64,000 nucleotides of DNA. Source: Sipunculus nudus (Eukaryota; Annelida; Sipuncula; Golfingiida; Sipunculidae). A program made the translations under genes and the position numbers. The notes beneath the pieces are model-generated. The model searched no databases, was not told the origin of the DNA, and saw only the letters and a program-made list of their open reading frames with translations. Within the stretch, counting starts at the first letter, position 1, and every line of letters begins with the position of its first letter. The stretch covers positions 14,285,664 to 14,349,663 of the forward strand of contig CM049315.1 of the NCBI GenBank assembly GCA_026874595.1, read 5' to 3'. Below are positions 10,291 to 22,574 of the stretch, piece by piece.

Positions 10291-11899
10291 CCGCACGTGG
10301 AAGTATAACCATGGACCAAGATTTCGGAATGACCCGATTGCCAGGTTAAAAGCGAAGATAAAGAGGGTCTAATGTGGTCAAATTCTTTTTTTGCCTATAG
10401 TTTAAAATAATCCTTGATTTTATCATAAATATGTGATTTGTTAGGTTATTATGATTTTTACCCTTTCAATAAAAGTTAAATTAAAAGGATTTTGGGAAAT
10501 TTAATACCAGATTCTTTTTTATGTTTTTAGGGGGTTCTTGTCGTCCTTTTTTAGTTTTATGTTCCAGTCACAAGTAAGTTGACACAAATAAATATATATA
10601 AGCTTCTGATGTGTTTGATTTTGTATTTTTAACTATGTTGCATTTTATGAATAAATTCATGGTAATGATGTCAAGGTTACGAATTTTTTAAGAAAATTAT
10701 TTCAAATTCTTTCATTTTGCAAACCAAAATTTCTACACCAAACAGAAAATTGTTTTATATGCATTTAGTGACCAAAACAAAATGTCTACATCAAACAAAA
10801 ATTTGTTTCAAATTCATTTAGTTAAGAAACCAACATGTTCCAGTTTATATTGTGGACTACATGATATCATGGAGGACAAGAAATTATCTTGTTTCATAAA
10901 TTTTGTGAGCAAGTATTACTTTCTACAGGAGTTACAGGGCATAATTAAGTGCATTGATACATAAGACAGTACATTTGATATCCAGTATCATATAGAGAAC
11001 ATTAAAATGAAAATAGATTTACATATGTGCCGTTTATATTAAAAATCCCCTTTTTTCATTTAATTTCGCAGGACATTATCTTGAAACACCAACTTACAAC
11101 TACATATTTGAGTAGTCTTATATGATAACTGTGATAAAATATAAACAGAATTTCAGATATTGAAATGTGCACTGTTCAAATATGAATAAATTCAACAATT
11201 TCCTATTAATAAAGATCCTACCAGAAATTAATCGATATACCTGCGCTTGTTGTAGGGTACTTCCCCAGGGTTTCATTACAACGAAGGCATGTTACCGGAG
11301 GCATGCTACATTGAATATCTAATGAAAAGAAAACAAAACAACTAATCAACGGTATGACCAAATGAACATTCTTAACACTTACAGGTAGGGTTTACCTATA
11401 AATAGTTAAAAAGGTAACATTTCTCTCTTTGAGGCTTTAGACTCTCCCGTTTAACATTTACTTCGGCACGGTAATTTGGAATTTGTGTCTTTTTTTTGAA
11501 GTTCGCCGATTAAAACTTTTTCGATTTTTACTGTGTGTATATGTGTTGTTCTTTTGGCCACTCATGACATGCTGGAGGTACAAGAACATATTATACGGGA
11601 TAATTCATCTCGTAAGTGGTGTATCAGGGTCTTCTGCAGTGCGCCTCTGCGTTTGTGTAAGTCTCCTGGAGGAAAATATAGACACTTAAAACCCCTATGA
11701 ACATTTACTGAAACAAAATTAGGATTAAAATCCATAGATCAGACAAAAAAGGAAAATTTAGTAAATTCAAAATGGTAGTCTTATCGAACTTTAAATTTCA
11801 CTTGATGTATATAGTCTGTATTTGATTCCTCTTGTTGATTACAACAGATAAGGTCATTTGCCTTATATTCTTCAGACATATATATATATATATATATAT
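10291..11899. other. Intergenic, AT-rich, no gene recognised
   Basis: No convincing exon or conserved protein was seen. A short direct duplication of about 55 bp lies at 10721-10830 (AAACCAAAATTTCTACACC and AAAACAAAATGTCTACATC forms). A (TA)n tract at 11878-11900 leads into the second 197-bp repeat. It would correspond to intron sequence of the upstream GT92 unit if the duplication model is right. Confidence 0.5.
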
Positions 11900-12096
11900 A
11901 CATGTACTAGAAGGGGTGGAATCAGACCAACGAGAGCGGGTGTCGCATGTTTAAACTTTGAGCTGGATGCACAATGCGATTCCACGCTCTCATTGGTCTA
12001 ATTTTAATTCTCTGATCTGTGCCCACACACTGGTGATGTAATCCAGATCCCGGTGATAAACCTTGCTATACAAAACATCGGTTAAAACAAAAATGA
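11900..12096. repeat. 197-bp repeat with foldback, copy 2
   Basis: Identical to 9351-9547 and then abruptly unrelated. The sharp right edge after AAAAATGA and the shared left (TA)n suggest insertion or a recent copying event rather than an extension of the larger duplication. Confidence 0.8.
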
Positions 12097-12859
12097 ATAT
12101 TCTTCAGACATTCCGTAACGGTAATTAGATGTAAAACCCAAGTAGAACCACCTGTGTTGTATAAACGTTGAAGCAGTATTTTTGTTTTCGAAGAATTATA
12201 TCATTTTAAGTCAAATTAAAGAAGGTTATTTTTACAGACTAGACCTGCAGTTACTGATAATAACAAATAACCTTAGGAGGTCTACATTTACATGCAAACA
12301 GTTTCAGGTAAACTCTCCTTGTAAACCCCAGAAGATCACTATAACGTATACATGCGTTATTGTCACTATTGTGATATTAAGATGAGAGTCCTGATCATGG
12401 TTAAAAATATCAAACAGGGGGGTTGAAACGAAATATCATCTAAGTAGCGACTCTGGTTGAGTACAGATCTATATATGTCCGAAACGATACCATTTACATA
12501 TACAGGTCTTAATAAGTTCACCCATTATTACATTTTTATTGCATGAAAGCTATACAGAAAAGCATATAAAACATTAAAAAACAAAAATATATTTATATAT
12601 ATATACATATATTTATATATATATATATATATATATCAAATCATACAAGCATAATACTGTGCATGTACATATACAAAAGCATTGCTTCGTATATAGGTAA
12701 GAGGTACTTGGGTATCACTATCACGTATAGTGTTACAAGCCTCTGAATGATGGTTTTAAAAAATTCGTAATCTGTAAAATAAAAAAACTCGCTTTAAATT
12801 AGATAAAGCAATTACCTTATCACCCAGTTACAGGGTTTGCCTACTATTTAATGTAAACA
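12097..12859. other. Intergenic, microsatellite-bearing
   Basis: No gene recognised. (TA)n-rich stretches lie at about 12588-12636. The right part probably belongs to the 3' untranslated end of the minus-strand LINE, whose exact 3' end I cannot fix. Confidence 0.4.
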
Positions 12860-12895
12860 AAAATAAGTTGAGTGTGATTGTATTATTCATATACT

Positions 12896-15890
12896 TTATG
12901 AAGATATCTCTTCTATCCGCTCTATAAGTATACACTTAATAGGAGCCCATTTATTTATATGTGCTTCCATCTTCCCTCTGTTTAGAGCTTTACACTTTTC
13001 TATTTGGTATATATTTTCTACAAAATGTCGGATTCCCTGCTGTGTTGGTTTCTGTTTATAACATCTACTGACATACAAGTACCGTCTTATCATCAAAGTT
13101 AGAGAATTCAACCAAGGGTGTTCATAGCTACCCAGTATAATTTTTTCTATCAACAATGTAAACGAAGGATTTACTGACTTATGTGGTTTCAATACTTGCA
13201 AGATTCCATCCCATATGAGTTTCGAAAAGGGGCAGTCCCATAGTAGATGTATCAAAGTTTCCTTCTCGTTTCGACAAAATGTGCAATCGGCACTTTCTAC
13301 AATATTGATTTTATGTAAGAAAGGATTTAAAGTAATACGACGATGAAGTATACGAAACTGGAAACTTCTCATTTTAACAGATATAGTAGAATAACATACA
13401 TTACAAAATCCTTTGTATATTTCATCATCAGAGTCTAGCGTTAGATATATTTTCCATTTAAGAATACTGTTGCTTGGCTTCTCTGTATATTCTTTTATTA
13501 ATTTCATATATACTTTTTTTAATTGTATTTGTCTTTAAAAGAAAATTACTCAGTCCGTCTAAATATGCTCCAGTTTCCATACCAGTTTCCTCTTTTCCTA
13601 GAATAATTTTCCATTCATCTGGAATTGATGCTAGTATACTATTATAACTTAAAAAATCTATATTAACTGAATATTTTTGACAGAATGTGTTGTGGCTCAA
13701 CCAAAGAGACCTTTTATTCGTGTGATCATACAGATCTGAAATATACTTAACTCCTGCCTCTTATAATGTTTTATAAAACATAACTTTACCCTCCCTTTTA
13801 ATATGCGAGTTAAACCATAAACACTGAGACACTATTTCCGGAGTTGTTGTTGGATTAAAGAAATTATATGAACACTACGCTCGAAGAACATCTTCCCAGA
13901 ACGGGCATGGCGTGCAAAGTAGAACTGATGAGTCATCTGTTGCTAAGTTGCATTTAAATGATAATTCCTTAAGTTTTAAATTATCTAGGATAAGTAGTCT
14001 CCAAATATCATGTTCTGGTTTCAAGAGTATACGTTTAACCCAAGCAATTTTACAAGTATTATTTTTTGTCGGTAAGTGAACCATATCTAATCCACCTTCG
14101 CATGACGGCGAAATTAAGATTTTCCTTTTAATAAGTTCTCTTCCTTTATTCCATACAAAACTGTAAAGAAATTTTTCTACCTGCTTAAATATTTCTTTTG
14201 TTGGACTTGGAAGAACTGTAAGAAGATAAAGAAACTGTGATATAATGAAACTTTTTAACACGATGATTTTGCCAACTGGGGTAAGTTTTCTCTGTGACCA
14301 TACAGCTATTATATTCTTCATTTTAGCTATTTTAGGAGTGTAATTTAAGTCAATAATATTTTCCAAGGATGGAGTAATAGTTATACCTATGATATTGATA
14401 TTATCTTCAATCCAAGTTAAACCAATGTTTTTTTTTCTTTTTCAATGTAATTACTATTTTTTACAAGTGGCATAATCGCTGTTCTTTCTAAAATGATCTT
14501 CAGGCCTGAAATAAGTTGAAAATCTTTGAATACCTCTAATGCAGATTTTATGCTTTCAAAATCTGTAACAAACAGAATTATGTCATCTGCATATTGTGAT
14601 AACTTAAAAGTACCTGATTTGTATGGGATGCCATGTATGTTTTTATTTTTTTAATAGCAATTGCAAGTAATTCTATACATAATATGTATAGGTAAGGGGA
14701 CAGAGGACATCCTTGTCTTACCCCTCTGGACACTTTAAAGAATTCCGATGGGTGGCCATCATTTATCACACAGCTCGTCAAATCATTATATAGTACCTTT
14801 ATCATGGATATAGCAAGCCTATCAAAATTCATTAAATTAAGTATCTTATAAATATAATCCCATTCCAGTCTATCGAAAGCTTTTTCATAATCTACCGTCA
14901 TAATAAAGGCTTTTGATTGTTTATTAGATAAATAATTTATTAAAGATATAGTTGTGTTAATATTTTCACCAATGAATCTCCCTTTAATAAAGCCAGACTG
15001 GTCTTCATGAATTAAATTTTTGATTATTGGTTTAATTCTATTGGCTATGCATTTTGAAATTATTTTGTAATCACTATTTAGTAATGTGAGTGGACGCCAA
15101 ATATTTAAATATCGGAGATCTTTGGCTTTCTTTGGTAGTAAGCTGATGATCCCTTGTTTCTGTGTGATGGACAGTGAACCATTCTCAAAGCTATATTTAA
15201 TGCTATTCATAAAATATTCTTTAATATCCTGCCAAAAGAATTGATAAAATTCGGCCTGAAGTCCATCGGTTCCTGGTGATTTACCATTTGGAAAAGATTT
15301 TATACTAACATCTCTTTTCTGATAAATGTACTGGCCATTGTGTACCTTGTAATTTTCGGGGAACGCTAGTGTATTTGTAAATAAAGTTATCAAATTTATG
15401 TATATTATGCATTGTGTCAACAGTGTATAAGTTTCCATAGAAATTTTTTTCTTATGTTAAAATTTCTTTGGGATCAGTTACTATATTATCATTAATTTTA
15501 AGTTCGTTTATAACTTTCATGTTATAATTCCGTTTTTTTATGTTCAAAAAGTACTTTGTTGACTTCTCCCCTTCTTCGTACCATCTCACTTTACTCCTGG
15601 CTATGGCCCCTTTACTTTTTTCTTCTATAAATTTCTGTAGCTTTTGCTCAGTTTCTCTTAATTCTTCTCTCCTACTCTCCCTAGTGTGAATGCTATCTTC
15701 TTTTTTTAGTTTGCAAATTTTATTTTCCAATTCCAAAATGTTAGATCCTTTTTTTTTTGTTTATGAATACCATAGCTAATACAAGTTATTCTGATTGCCA
15801 TTTTTATGGTGTCCCACAAGAGAGGTGAAGAAGCTTCTTTGTTTACATCTGCAGTATTTTTAATACGTTTTTATTTTGTCAACAAAGAGT
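12896..15890 (-). pseudogene. LINE ORF2 reverse transcriptase, frameshifted
   Basis: Read on the minus strand, the order is: the post-endonuclease linker with a SSPLLWDTIK motif (near 15830), a RSKVRWYEEGEKSTKYF block (15.6 kb), and the RT domain (15438-14578) with GKSPGTDGL, RPLTLLN, QSGFIKGR, D-YEKAFD and GVRQGCPLSP. After a frame change the expected FADD-type catalytic segment falls at the 14578 boundary. The thumb/connection region follows (14366-13875), then a C-terminal segment with the CTFC-x-H-x-C zinc-like motif (13507-12896). At least five frame changes or stops separate the pieces. It is a dead copy of a protein that reverse-transcribes its own RNA at a nicked target. Confidence 0.88.
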
Positions 15891-15939
15891 TTATCATGCA
15901 GTTGTGAGGAGTTAAATGTCAGTTCTACTACTTGTCTCC

Positions 15940-16292
15940 TTAATTCTCTCTCCCTCCTTTAAGTTCACTAACTGTGGTGTCTAGCGTGGTAAGGCCAGTT
16001 TCTATCGTTAGTATGTTTTTCTTTACCTTCGTCTGCTCTTTGGACAGGCCTTCAAGTTGTGTCTTCAATTCTTCAAGCATGTTATTTATTGACTGTCTTA
16101 TGTCCTCGTTCGAGTTTTTTACTAAATGTTTCATTTCAGCTAGTGCGTGTTTCATTTGGGTATGAATATCAAGGTCACAGCGCTTGTATTTTCGTCAGTC
16201 TCAGCTTGAGCTTGTGCTTCATTTAACAAATATTTGTCCATATTTGATGATGGCTGACTTGGCTTTTTCCCAGATACGTTTTGCCGTGTCAT
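15940..16292 (-). pseudogene. LINE ORF1 N-terminal remnant with coiled coil
   Basis: Begins with an MTRQ start at 16292 and a polar, Gln/Ser-rich N-terminus. After one frameshift near 16155 it continues as a long heptad-bearing helix (HALAEMKHL...LEELKTQLEGL...TIETGLTTLD), as in the trimerising coiled coil of L1 ORF1 proteins. The RNA-recognition and C-terminal domains are missing, and the sequence runs directly into post-endonuclease ORF2. Confidence 0.65.
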
Positions 16293-16659
16293 GTTGCTGT
16301 TTTTATGGCACTCCTACAGAATATAATATCCAGGTAGCGGGAGCTCTAAGAAAACACGTCCTCACTCACTTTTCATGTGACCGGAAGTCCATTATTACTT
16401 CAGCATTAGTCGGAATACATGAAAGGATCAGGTATTTAAAATAATCGTATATATGCGTCCTCTTTATATGATTGAAACAAAGCTCATTTGAAGGTAAGTA
16501 TTAATTCTTATCATTTGTAGACCTATATTTAGAAACTGTGTATTAATCTGCGTGATCGGTGGTATTATAATTTGGTTGTTTTACACTGACATTTTATCCA
16601 TTCCCAAAAGGGGAAATAAGAATTGACGATCAAACTGAAATAACAGAAGACTGAAATTT

Positions 16660-17530
16660 TGTGAAACCATCAGCACACGAACATCAGTTCTTTACAATAA
16701 GCTAGAACACTGGCAGATCAATAAGGAGGTAAACAAACTATGCATCGTGTATTCTGCCATCGGTGATGAAAGACCAATTTTAGATAATAAATCATTCATT
16801 TGCATAATAGGAGTATCCACGGAAAGTGAACATTTGTTCTGTCATTTGTGGTACGACGAGTAGGAGGTTCCGGTCGTTAAACAAGCAGAAGTAACCACTG
16901 GCAAAATTCTCAGTAGAAAGTCTCATTGGGTTTTGTACCACCATCTTACATATTCTTGCTTCGTAGCCGGCCATCATCCCCAGCCTAAACACGTTTCTGT
17001 CGCATATAGAAAGTGCGGAACTTCAACTATTTATCTACCAACATTACACCTGAAATGGGGGATGGGTCGTTGTGTTTCATTTGTGCGTGTCCGTAGCATA
17101 TGATTCTATCGATACAGATCGCTTTATAGAGTGGTTGGAATTCATCAAACTTATGGGTGCTAAAGAGATGCACATGTAAGAGTCTTTGATAGAAGAGAGC
17201 TTTAAACCAGTTGTTTGCTATAATGAAAAGGAAAAGTCTCTTCCCATTCATCCAGTGCCACAACCAGTCCATGATTCTACACATGATAGGTGCAAGTGCA
17301 CAATCAAACATTACTTAGAGTGATATACGTTTCGTAATACATATAATATCTTGACCCTTCAACCAGATTATTTATATTCGAAGTTAATCACCATTTTGCA
17401 TTTAAAGAATCGTGCGCCACCTAGTGAACTACGTCCGAAGTTTATGTTGGACCCCAGGATGGTTTTGTGAACATTCGTTCATTTCTGTATTAAGCAGTTT
17501 TTTATGTTGTGTGATGCAAGAACACATCGA
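16660..17530 (+). pseudogene. GT92 (DUF23) glycosyltransferase pseudogene, decayed
   Basis: Plus-strand translation aligns from end to end with the two better copies: NKLEHWQINKE, YSAIGDERP, GVSTESEHLFCHLWYDE, RKSHWVLYHHL, KCGTSTIYLPT, YTFRNTYNILTLQPD, and a FMLDPR segment followed by TF.HFCIKQF. It has a TAG at 16861-16863, further stops and frameshifts after 17040, and lacks the DxD-containing central block (a deletion between about 17310 and 17330). The last 60 residues are gone. Minus-strand open frames over this interval are shadows. The native N-terminus would lie upstream of the LINE insertion. Confidence 0.88.
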
Positions 17531-17539
17531 TGTTAATTC

Positions 17540-17925
17540 TAATATAAGTTTATTACATGCGTATTATTGATCACAGGTAATTTGCTCTTTATAATTTAAA
17601 AGCACGCAGAATTTACATGATCTTACTAAATATGAATTAGTAATATAAACTCTCTTCGACGAATGTATTAAAGAACCTCACCATCAAAAGGACGTTTTTA
17701 TGTGCAAAATATACTGTATCTAGTAATCCAGACGACCTATTCCATAGAATATGTTGTTTATCATCTTCATGCAAGCTAAGCTCTGCGTTTAATGCACCTG
17801 CACATAATGTCACAGAATTGTTTTAAGTGTCGTTTTCAACGACTGAATTTCACAATATCATTTGGGGTTTTTATTCTCTTCTAAAGTGAACATTACCTGA
17901 TCACAATAATTTCAATATGAGGGAA
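17540..17925. other. Intergenic, nothing recognised
   Basis: AT-rich sequence between the GT92 pseudogene and dispersed repeat R1. No exon, RNA gene or repeat family was recognised. Confidence 0.4.
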
Positions 17926-18073
17926 ATGGAATGTCCGGTCTCTTTTTTGTGTAGTAATTATTACTCGAGATAGAATGCACAAAGCTTTGGCCATTTCAGC
18001 CGACCTTAATTAAATTGCCCAAATGATGGCTCTCGTAATGCATTTCTTTTTTCATTATTAATTTTTCATATCC

Positions 18074-18131
<58 letters not shown>
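17926..18131. repeat. Dispersed repeat R1, copy 2, with (TA)n
   Basis: Second copy of the sequence at 7244-7435, about 150 bp with scattered substitutions, ending in AATTTTTCATATCCATTTATA and a 50-bp (TA)n tract that abuts the solo-LTR candidate. Confidence 0.65.
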
Positions 18132-18134
<3 letters not shown>

Positions 18135-18908
18135 CATGGAACCTAATATCAACAGATCACGTATGGATGATCATAAATTATGTAAAGGATAAAAAAATAA
18201 GATTCTGTAACACTAGGCAACATGAAATGTCTAGGGGAATGAATAAAGAAGTCAGTGGTTTTTTTGTTAACAAATAACCATATTTTATTCTTTAAACAAC
18301 CCTAACATTACAATACACTAACTCAATACAATGATACAGTATAACAACAGTATAACAGCAAATCAATACAATCACAGTAAAAAAAAAAAAAAACAAAGTG
18401 CAGTGCACAGTACCTGGATACCACCACTGTCGCAGCGACAAGTCCTTTAAAATGTATAAGTCGGACGAACAGTTCACATAAATTCTTTCGGAAAATAACA
18501 GTCCCATGTAAAGCTCTTGTAACAATCCCGAAAGTAAACTGAAGACCAAATAAGATTCGTCACAAATCCAGAAGAAAATCTGAAGAAAATCTATAATTGC
18601 CGCACTTATCGGAACAGGTCCCACAAACTGACATACCCGCTTCTGTGTCCGCTGGAATATTCTCTCACCTCTCTCCCGGCTCTAAAACACAGCCTCTTTC
18701 TTAACTTTTCACCTCAAGCCGAGAATTTTCCATTTTTCGAACAATCTAAAGAATGTAACTAAGTACACACGTTCAAAGAACATACTACAACAAAGGACGC
18801 TGTGTATCTAGAGTTAACCAATGCGGATTAAACCGAGTCTGCAACATCCGGCCAGGCGAGGCCGCAACAACACGAGCTACTCGTGGTACACAAACCAAAC
18901 GCACCTGT

Positions 18909-18912
<4 letters not shown>
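18132..18912 (-). mobile_element. Solo LTR candidate, family S, minus orientation
   Basis: Read on minus it starts TGTTACAGGTGCG and ends GGTTCCATGACA, giving TG...CA ends. It is homologous, with clear divergence, to 28329-29082 on plus: shared ACACAGCGT.CTTTGTT, TGTGACAGTGGTGGTATCCAG-like, CATGCCCCTAGACATTTCA-like and GTTACAGAATCTTATTTT-like segments in the same order. No coding sequence and no matching target duplication were found; both edges lie in TA-rich DNA, which hides them. The 110-codon frame at 18292-18624 is not conserved. Confidence 0.6.
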
Positions 18913-18953
<41 letters not shown>

Positions 18954-18958
18954 CTGGT
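18913..18958. repeat. (TA)n microsatellite
   Basis: About 40 bp of TA repeats between the solo-LTR candidate and duplication D copy 2. Confidence 0.9.
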
Positions 18959-18959
18959 C

Positions 18960-20000
18960 TGATGAATTTGATAACTTTATTTTTTTTCAAACCGTCTTGA
19001 GCCTGTGCTAGAACCGGTGTAATCAGACCATGTTTAAAATTTGAGCATAATGCACTATGCTATACCACGCGATACTCTGTGCCCAACCTGGTGATGTAAT
19101 CCAAAGAACCTTGCTATAGCGGTTAAAACATAAAAGATACCCGGAAGACTGCGGTGTATAACCCGTACGTGAGGAGCGTAAATCAGAAAGGGTATCGATA
19201 AATTATCTGATGTTCCAACGATATATTTGGCTTTTCAGATTTCTGGTTATGGAGTCATTGGTTCAAAATTCAACTCGGGGTAGGCATATTGTGCTGACAA
19301 ACATCTAATGTATTTTTAGCTCTTAAGTTTATTTCACTTGAAAACACAAGCCATTGTTGAAGATTGTTTCCTCCATTTTGGCTGGTTCTGCATGAATCAT
19401 TCAATCCTGAATCATTACCTACCACCTGCTTGCTGTGACAACATAACTCATACATATGTACAGTATTGATCCTGCCAGCGGTCAAAGGGAAAATTAAAAG
19501 TTGCAGCGTTTAACATAAACCAGAGGCCTACAAAGCGTGATTTTCATGGGAGTTAAGTTATAAGCTTATTAGTGCGTTTACAGCTGTTAGAAATAATAAA
19601 TAAAACAATAAACGAAGACATGAACCATGTTGGCATGAACATAAGGAGAATATATATATATATATATATTTATTTATATATATATATTCTCCTTATGTGT
19701 ATATATATATTCTTATATATATATATATATCTATATATCTATGTATATATATATATATAAATATATACAACGAGAGCTGTTCGAAATAATAAAATACCGA
19801 GACCAAACAGTACTCCCTTTAAACATACGGTTTGGACATTGAGACGTCCGAGCTAGATCATATAAAATCATCAATTGTTAAACACATTAAAATAACGCAA
19901 AATTCACATTGTATGGCCCTGTCAGACGCCATTGACTGCGTCAAAAGAAGGGCATATAAGACAGTTTCAGTGCCGACGCAGTCGGGACACAGTACAAAAC
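18960..20000. repeat. Segmental duplication D, copy 2 (GT92 upstream region)
   Basis: Counterpart of 9351-10290 with moderate divergence and an extra (TA)n-rich stretch at 19650-19770. It carries the presumed GT92 promoter at its right end. Confidence 0.8.
19953..19960 (+). promoter_or_regulatory. TATA-box candidate of the GT92 gene
   Basis: CATATAAG lies 48 bp upstream of the ATG at 20008, leaving room for initiation about 30 bp downstream and a 5' UTR of about 20-25 bases. The paralogous position near 10230 reads ATACATAAG. This is inference from spacing and conservation of the block. Confidence 0.45.
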
Positions 20001-20007
20001 AATCAAC

Positions 20008-20030
20008 ATGTCTCTGCCTGTAAAGTTTAG
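20008..20030 (+). CDS. GT92 first coding exon (cytoplasmic tail)
   Basis: ATG followed by seven codons (MSLPVKF plus two bases of the next codon), then GTGAGT as a donor. Joined to the exon at 21170 it stays in frame as K-F-R-M and supplies a short basic cytoplasmic tail before the membrane anchor, as expected for a type II Golgi protein. The exon is too short to support by homology alone; splice phase, TATA placement and topology are the evidence. Confidence 0.5.
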
Positions 20031-21170
20031 GTGAGTATAATTATTTCATTCTATCTTTTGTGCTTTACTTTTTCAGTCCAACAAGAGGTTAAGCCATATT
20101 TGTCTACAAAACTGTATGCAGTCGAAACCGCTTTAGGAAAGTCTAAATGAGCATATTATCATCTACATGCTTTCAAATTTAACTATAATAACATGTCTAT
20201 AGGTGAATTTAATTAATTTGATAATATACATTTGTTTCCAAACACATTAGAAAACATTTTTTTCCAAGCAGACGAAAATAGGAGTTCAATTTTTTGTCCT
20301 AATTCAAAACGTTTTGCTCATTTGCATATAATTTTATTGTTACTGTTATATGGACATTTGTGTTATTTGGACAAGTCATGTCAATGGTATATATGTTACA
20401 CCCTTGATTGTTTTAACGCCTCCTATTATAATAATTTTAGTTCTTTCTCGGCTGTAATTGGATTTTTTGTTTAAAACTGTGGACCGTATGCATCTATTAT
20501 CGTGGTCATACAAGATACCTAAGATATTACTAATGTTCAGACCCTTGTGTAATTTAAAATTTTCAATCCTTTCAATCTTTGCAAGGTCTCCTACGGGTCA
20601 ATGTAGACATCATGGAATTCATATGCTTTAAATTATAACCAAAATTAATCGAGAAATTCCTCAATACAAAAGAAAGAAAAAAAGGTAATGAAAACCAATA
20701 AAAGTTGTACGAAAAATAATCTGAAATAGTCAAACAGGTTATGAAGTATTACACTTGTATAGCAAGTTTTAAAGGAGTACACCGATATAAAACAAACCAA
20801 AGAAAAAGATATACAAACACATAAAATCTGATATAAAAGACTACAGACTAGACTATATGTCTGGAAGAATAAGGAATAGGAGAAATTAATTTTTATGAAA
20901 TCTAGGTACTGCCAATGTTGCTAAAGAAAATATTCACAATCGATGTGTACAAGGAAAATTAATTAGTTTTTTTTTTATTTCTTTAAAATTAAAAGTGCGC
21001 TTATTTCCCCATTAGATGAGCTTGTAACCGGGAATATACTGTCATCTGTATAATATAATATACTACATATGAATATATATATAAATACATTCATATAAAT
21101 AGGTCTTACATATATCTTTACTTCGATATAAAAATCGTAAACTTCTCTTATATTTTTTCTTATTTTTAGG

Positions 21171-22529
21171 ATGCTACTTACAGTTTCGCTCGTTTTCACT
21201 GTATGGGTAATCTGTGTGGTGATTCCCGTTTCCCGGAAAAGCAGTTCTTCATCTAGAGTTGGAAGAGATCACGTTTCGATTTTGATGAACGTTGCAAGAG
21301 GTCCTATTGAAAAAACTAACGGCTTTAAATACTGCGAAAACATCACCAGACCAATACGTGTAATCAACAATAAACTTGGTCACTGGCAAATAAACAAGGA
21401 TGGTAAGGAAACCTGCATGGTGTATTCTGCTTACTTTGATGCAAGACCAACTATAGGCAATATATCAGTCATTCGTATATTGGGGGTATCAACAGGAATA
21501 CACGAATTCTTTTGCCAACTGTGGTAAGACGAGTATAAGGTACCCTTGGTTTCGCCTGTGCAAATCACAACGGCCGAAATGCTGAATGTTAACATAAAAG
21601 ATGTTGTATACCAACATCATTTGTTATCTTGTTCTGTTCCGCAACATCTTCAGCAACCAAAGTACGTGTCGCTTGCCTTCCAAAAATGCGGTAGATCAAC
21701 TATTTATCTTCCAATCGTTATCCCTGAGAGGCGAGACTGGACAGTAGAGTTCGGTGTGTGTGTCTCCACTGCATATGGTTTTATACAATCTGATCGCTTC
21801 GTGGAATGGATGGAGTTTAATAAACTCATGGGGGTTGAAGAAACGCACATATATAACGCTTTGGTGGATGAAGACATTGAATCTATATTTCTTTATTACC
21901 AAAAGAAGCAGTCTCTCTTTGTTCATCCTTTGCCACCTCCAGTCCTTGATTCATCTACAGATTGCGCGCGACTGTCAAGATCGATCTCCCTCAATGATTG
22001 CATGCTTCGTAACATGTACCGATATCGTTATATAATCATCCTTGATTTCGATGAAAACATTGTTCCACGTAATATCACTAACTACCATGGTATGGTCGAA
22101 CAATTGGTCCAAGTGCACAATCAAAAGGAGGCTGGGGCGATCTACACATTTCGCAATACTTATCATTTTACGAGTTTTAACCCTGACACTTCCTATCCTC
22201 ACTACCTACAAATGTTACGGTACAGAAAACATGCACCTCCGAGTGACCTCACATGGAATCCAAAGTCTATGATCGACCCTAGGAGGTGTTTGTGGACATT
22301 CAATCATTATTGTGTAAAACAATTTCCTGGATTTCCCAGGTGGTTCGATGCTGGAACCAATGTTGCTTTAAGCCATCACTATAGAAAGACTTGTCATGAG
22401 CAAATGAATGAAGATAAATGCAATTATATCAAAACTAATTCTGCAGAGGACAACGTGATTTTAAATTATCAAAATGCTTTAACAAATGCTGTAATGGTCA
22501 CTAGAAAGGAGCTCGGGTTAGAAACGTAA
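21171..22529 (+). pseudogene. GT92 (DUF23) glycosyltransferase, one nonsense codon
   Basis: One long exon, preceded by an acceptor (TTTTTTCTTATTTTTAG) and followed by AATAAA at 22539-22544. The N-terminus is a hydrophobic anchor (LLTVSLVFTVWVICVVI), then a stem region with CENITRPIRV and HWQINKDG. The GT92 core begins near EFGVCVS, with RFVEWMEFNKLMG, NDCMLRNMYRYRY, the DxD-type DFDENIVPR, YTFRNTYHFTS, WNPKSMIDPRRCLWTFNHYC and HHYRKTC. A TAA at 21525-21527 interrupts the frame where the intact paralogue has Tyr (HLWYDEY); the frame continues uninterrupted for 333 codons after it. Family members such as nematode GALT-1 are Golgi galactosyltransferases acting on glycan cores; the acceptor of this one is unknown. 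It is either a recent pseudogene, a polymorphic null or an assembly base error. Confidence 0.92.
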
Positions 22530-22574
22530 GCCAATTATAATAAACAATTACATCCAATGTTTTATTGGATCATT

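Larger units (their letters stand above)
12860..16440 (-). mobile_element. L1-like LINE, internally deleted
   Basis: A non-LTR retrotransposon in minus orientation containing an ORF1 N-terminal remnant (15940-16292) and an ORF2 remnant from just after the endonuclease to the C-terminal Cys motif. The AP endonuclease, the first part of ORF2 and the C-terminal domains of ORF1 are absent, so the element lost roughly 1 kb or more internally. The outer limits are estimates because no target-site duplication or tail was identified. It lies between duplication D and the GT92 pseudogene, in what would be the GT92 intron. Confidence 0.8.

Noticed and set aside
16792-17311. Minus-strand frames of 66 and 94 codons
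   Set aside because: They are shadows of the plus-strand GT92 pseudogene, whose motifs read clearly on the other strand.
18292-18624. 110-codon minus-strand frame
   Set aside because: It lies inside a solo-LTR candidate and is not preserved in the related copy at 28.6-28.9 kb.
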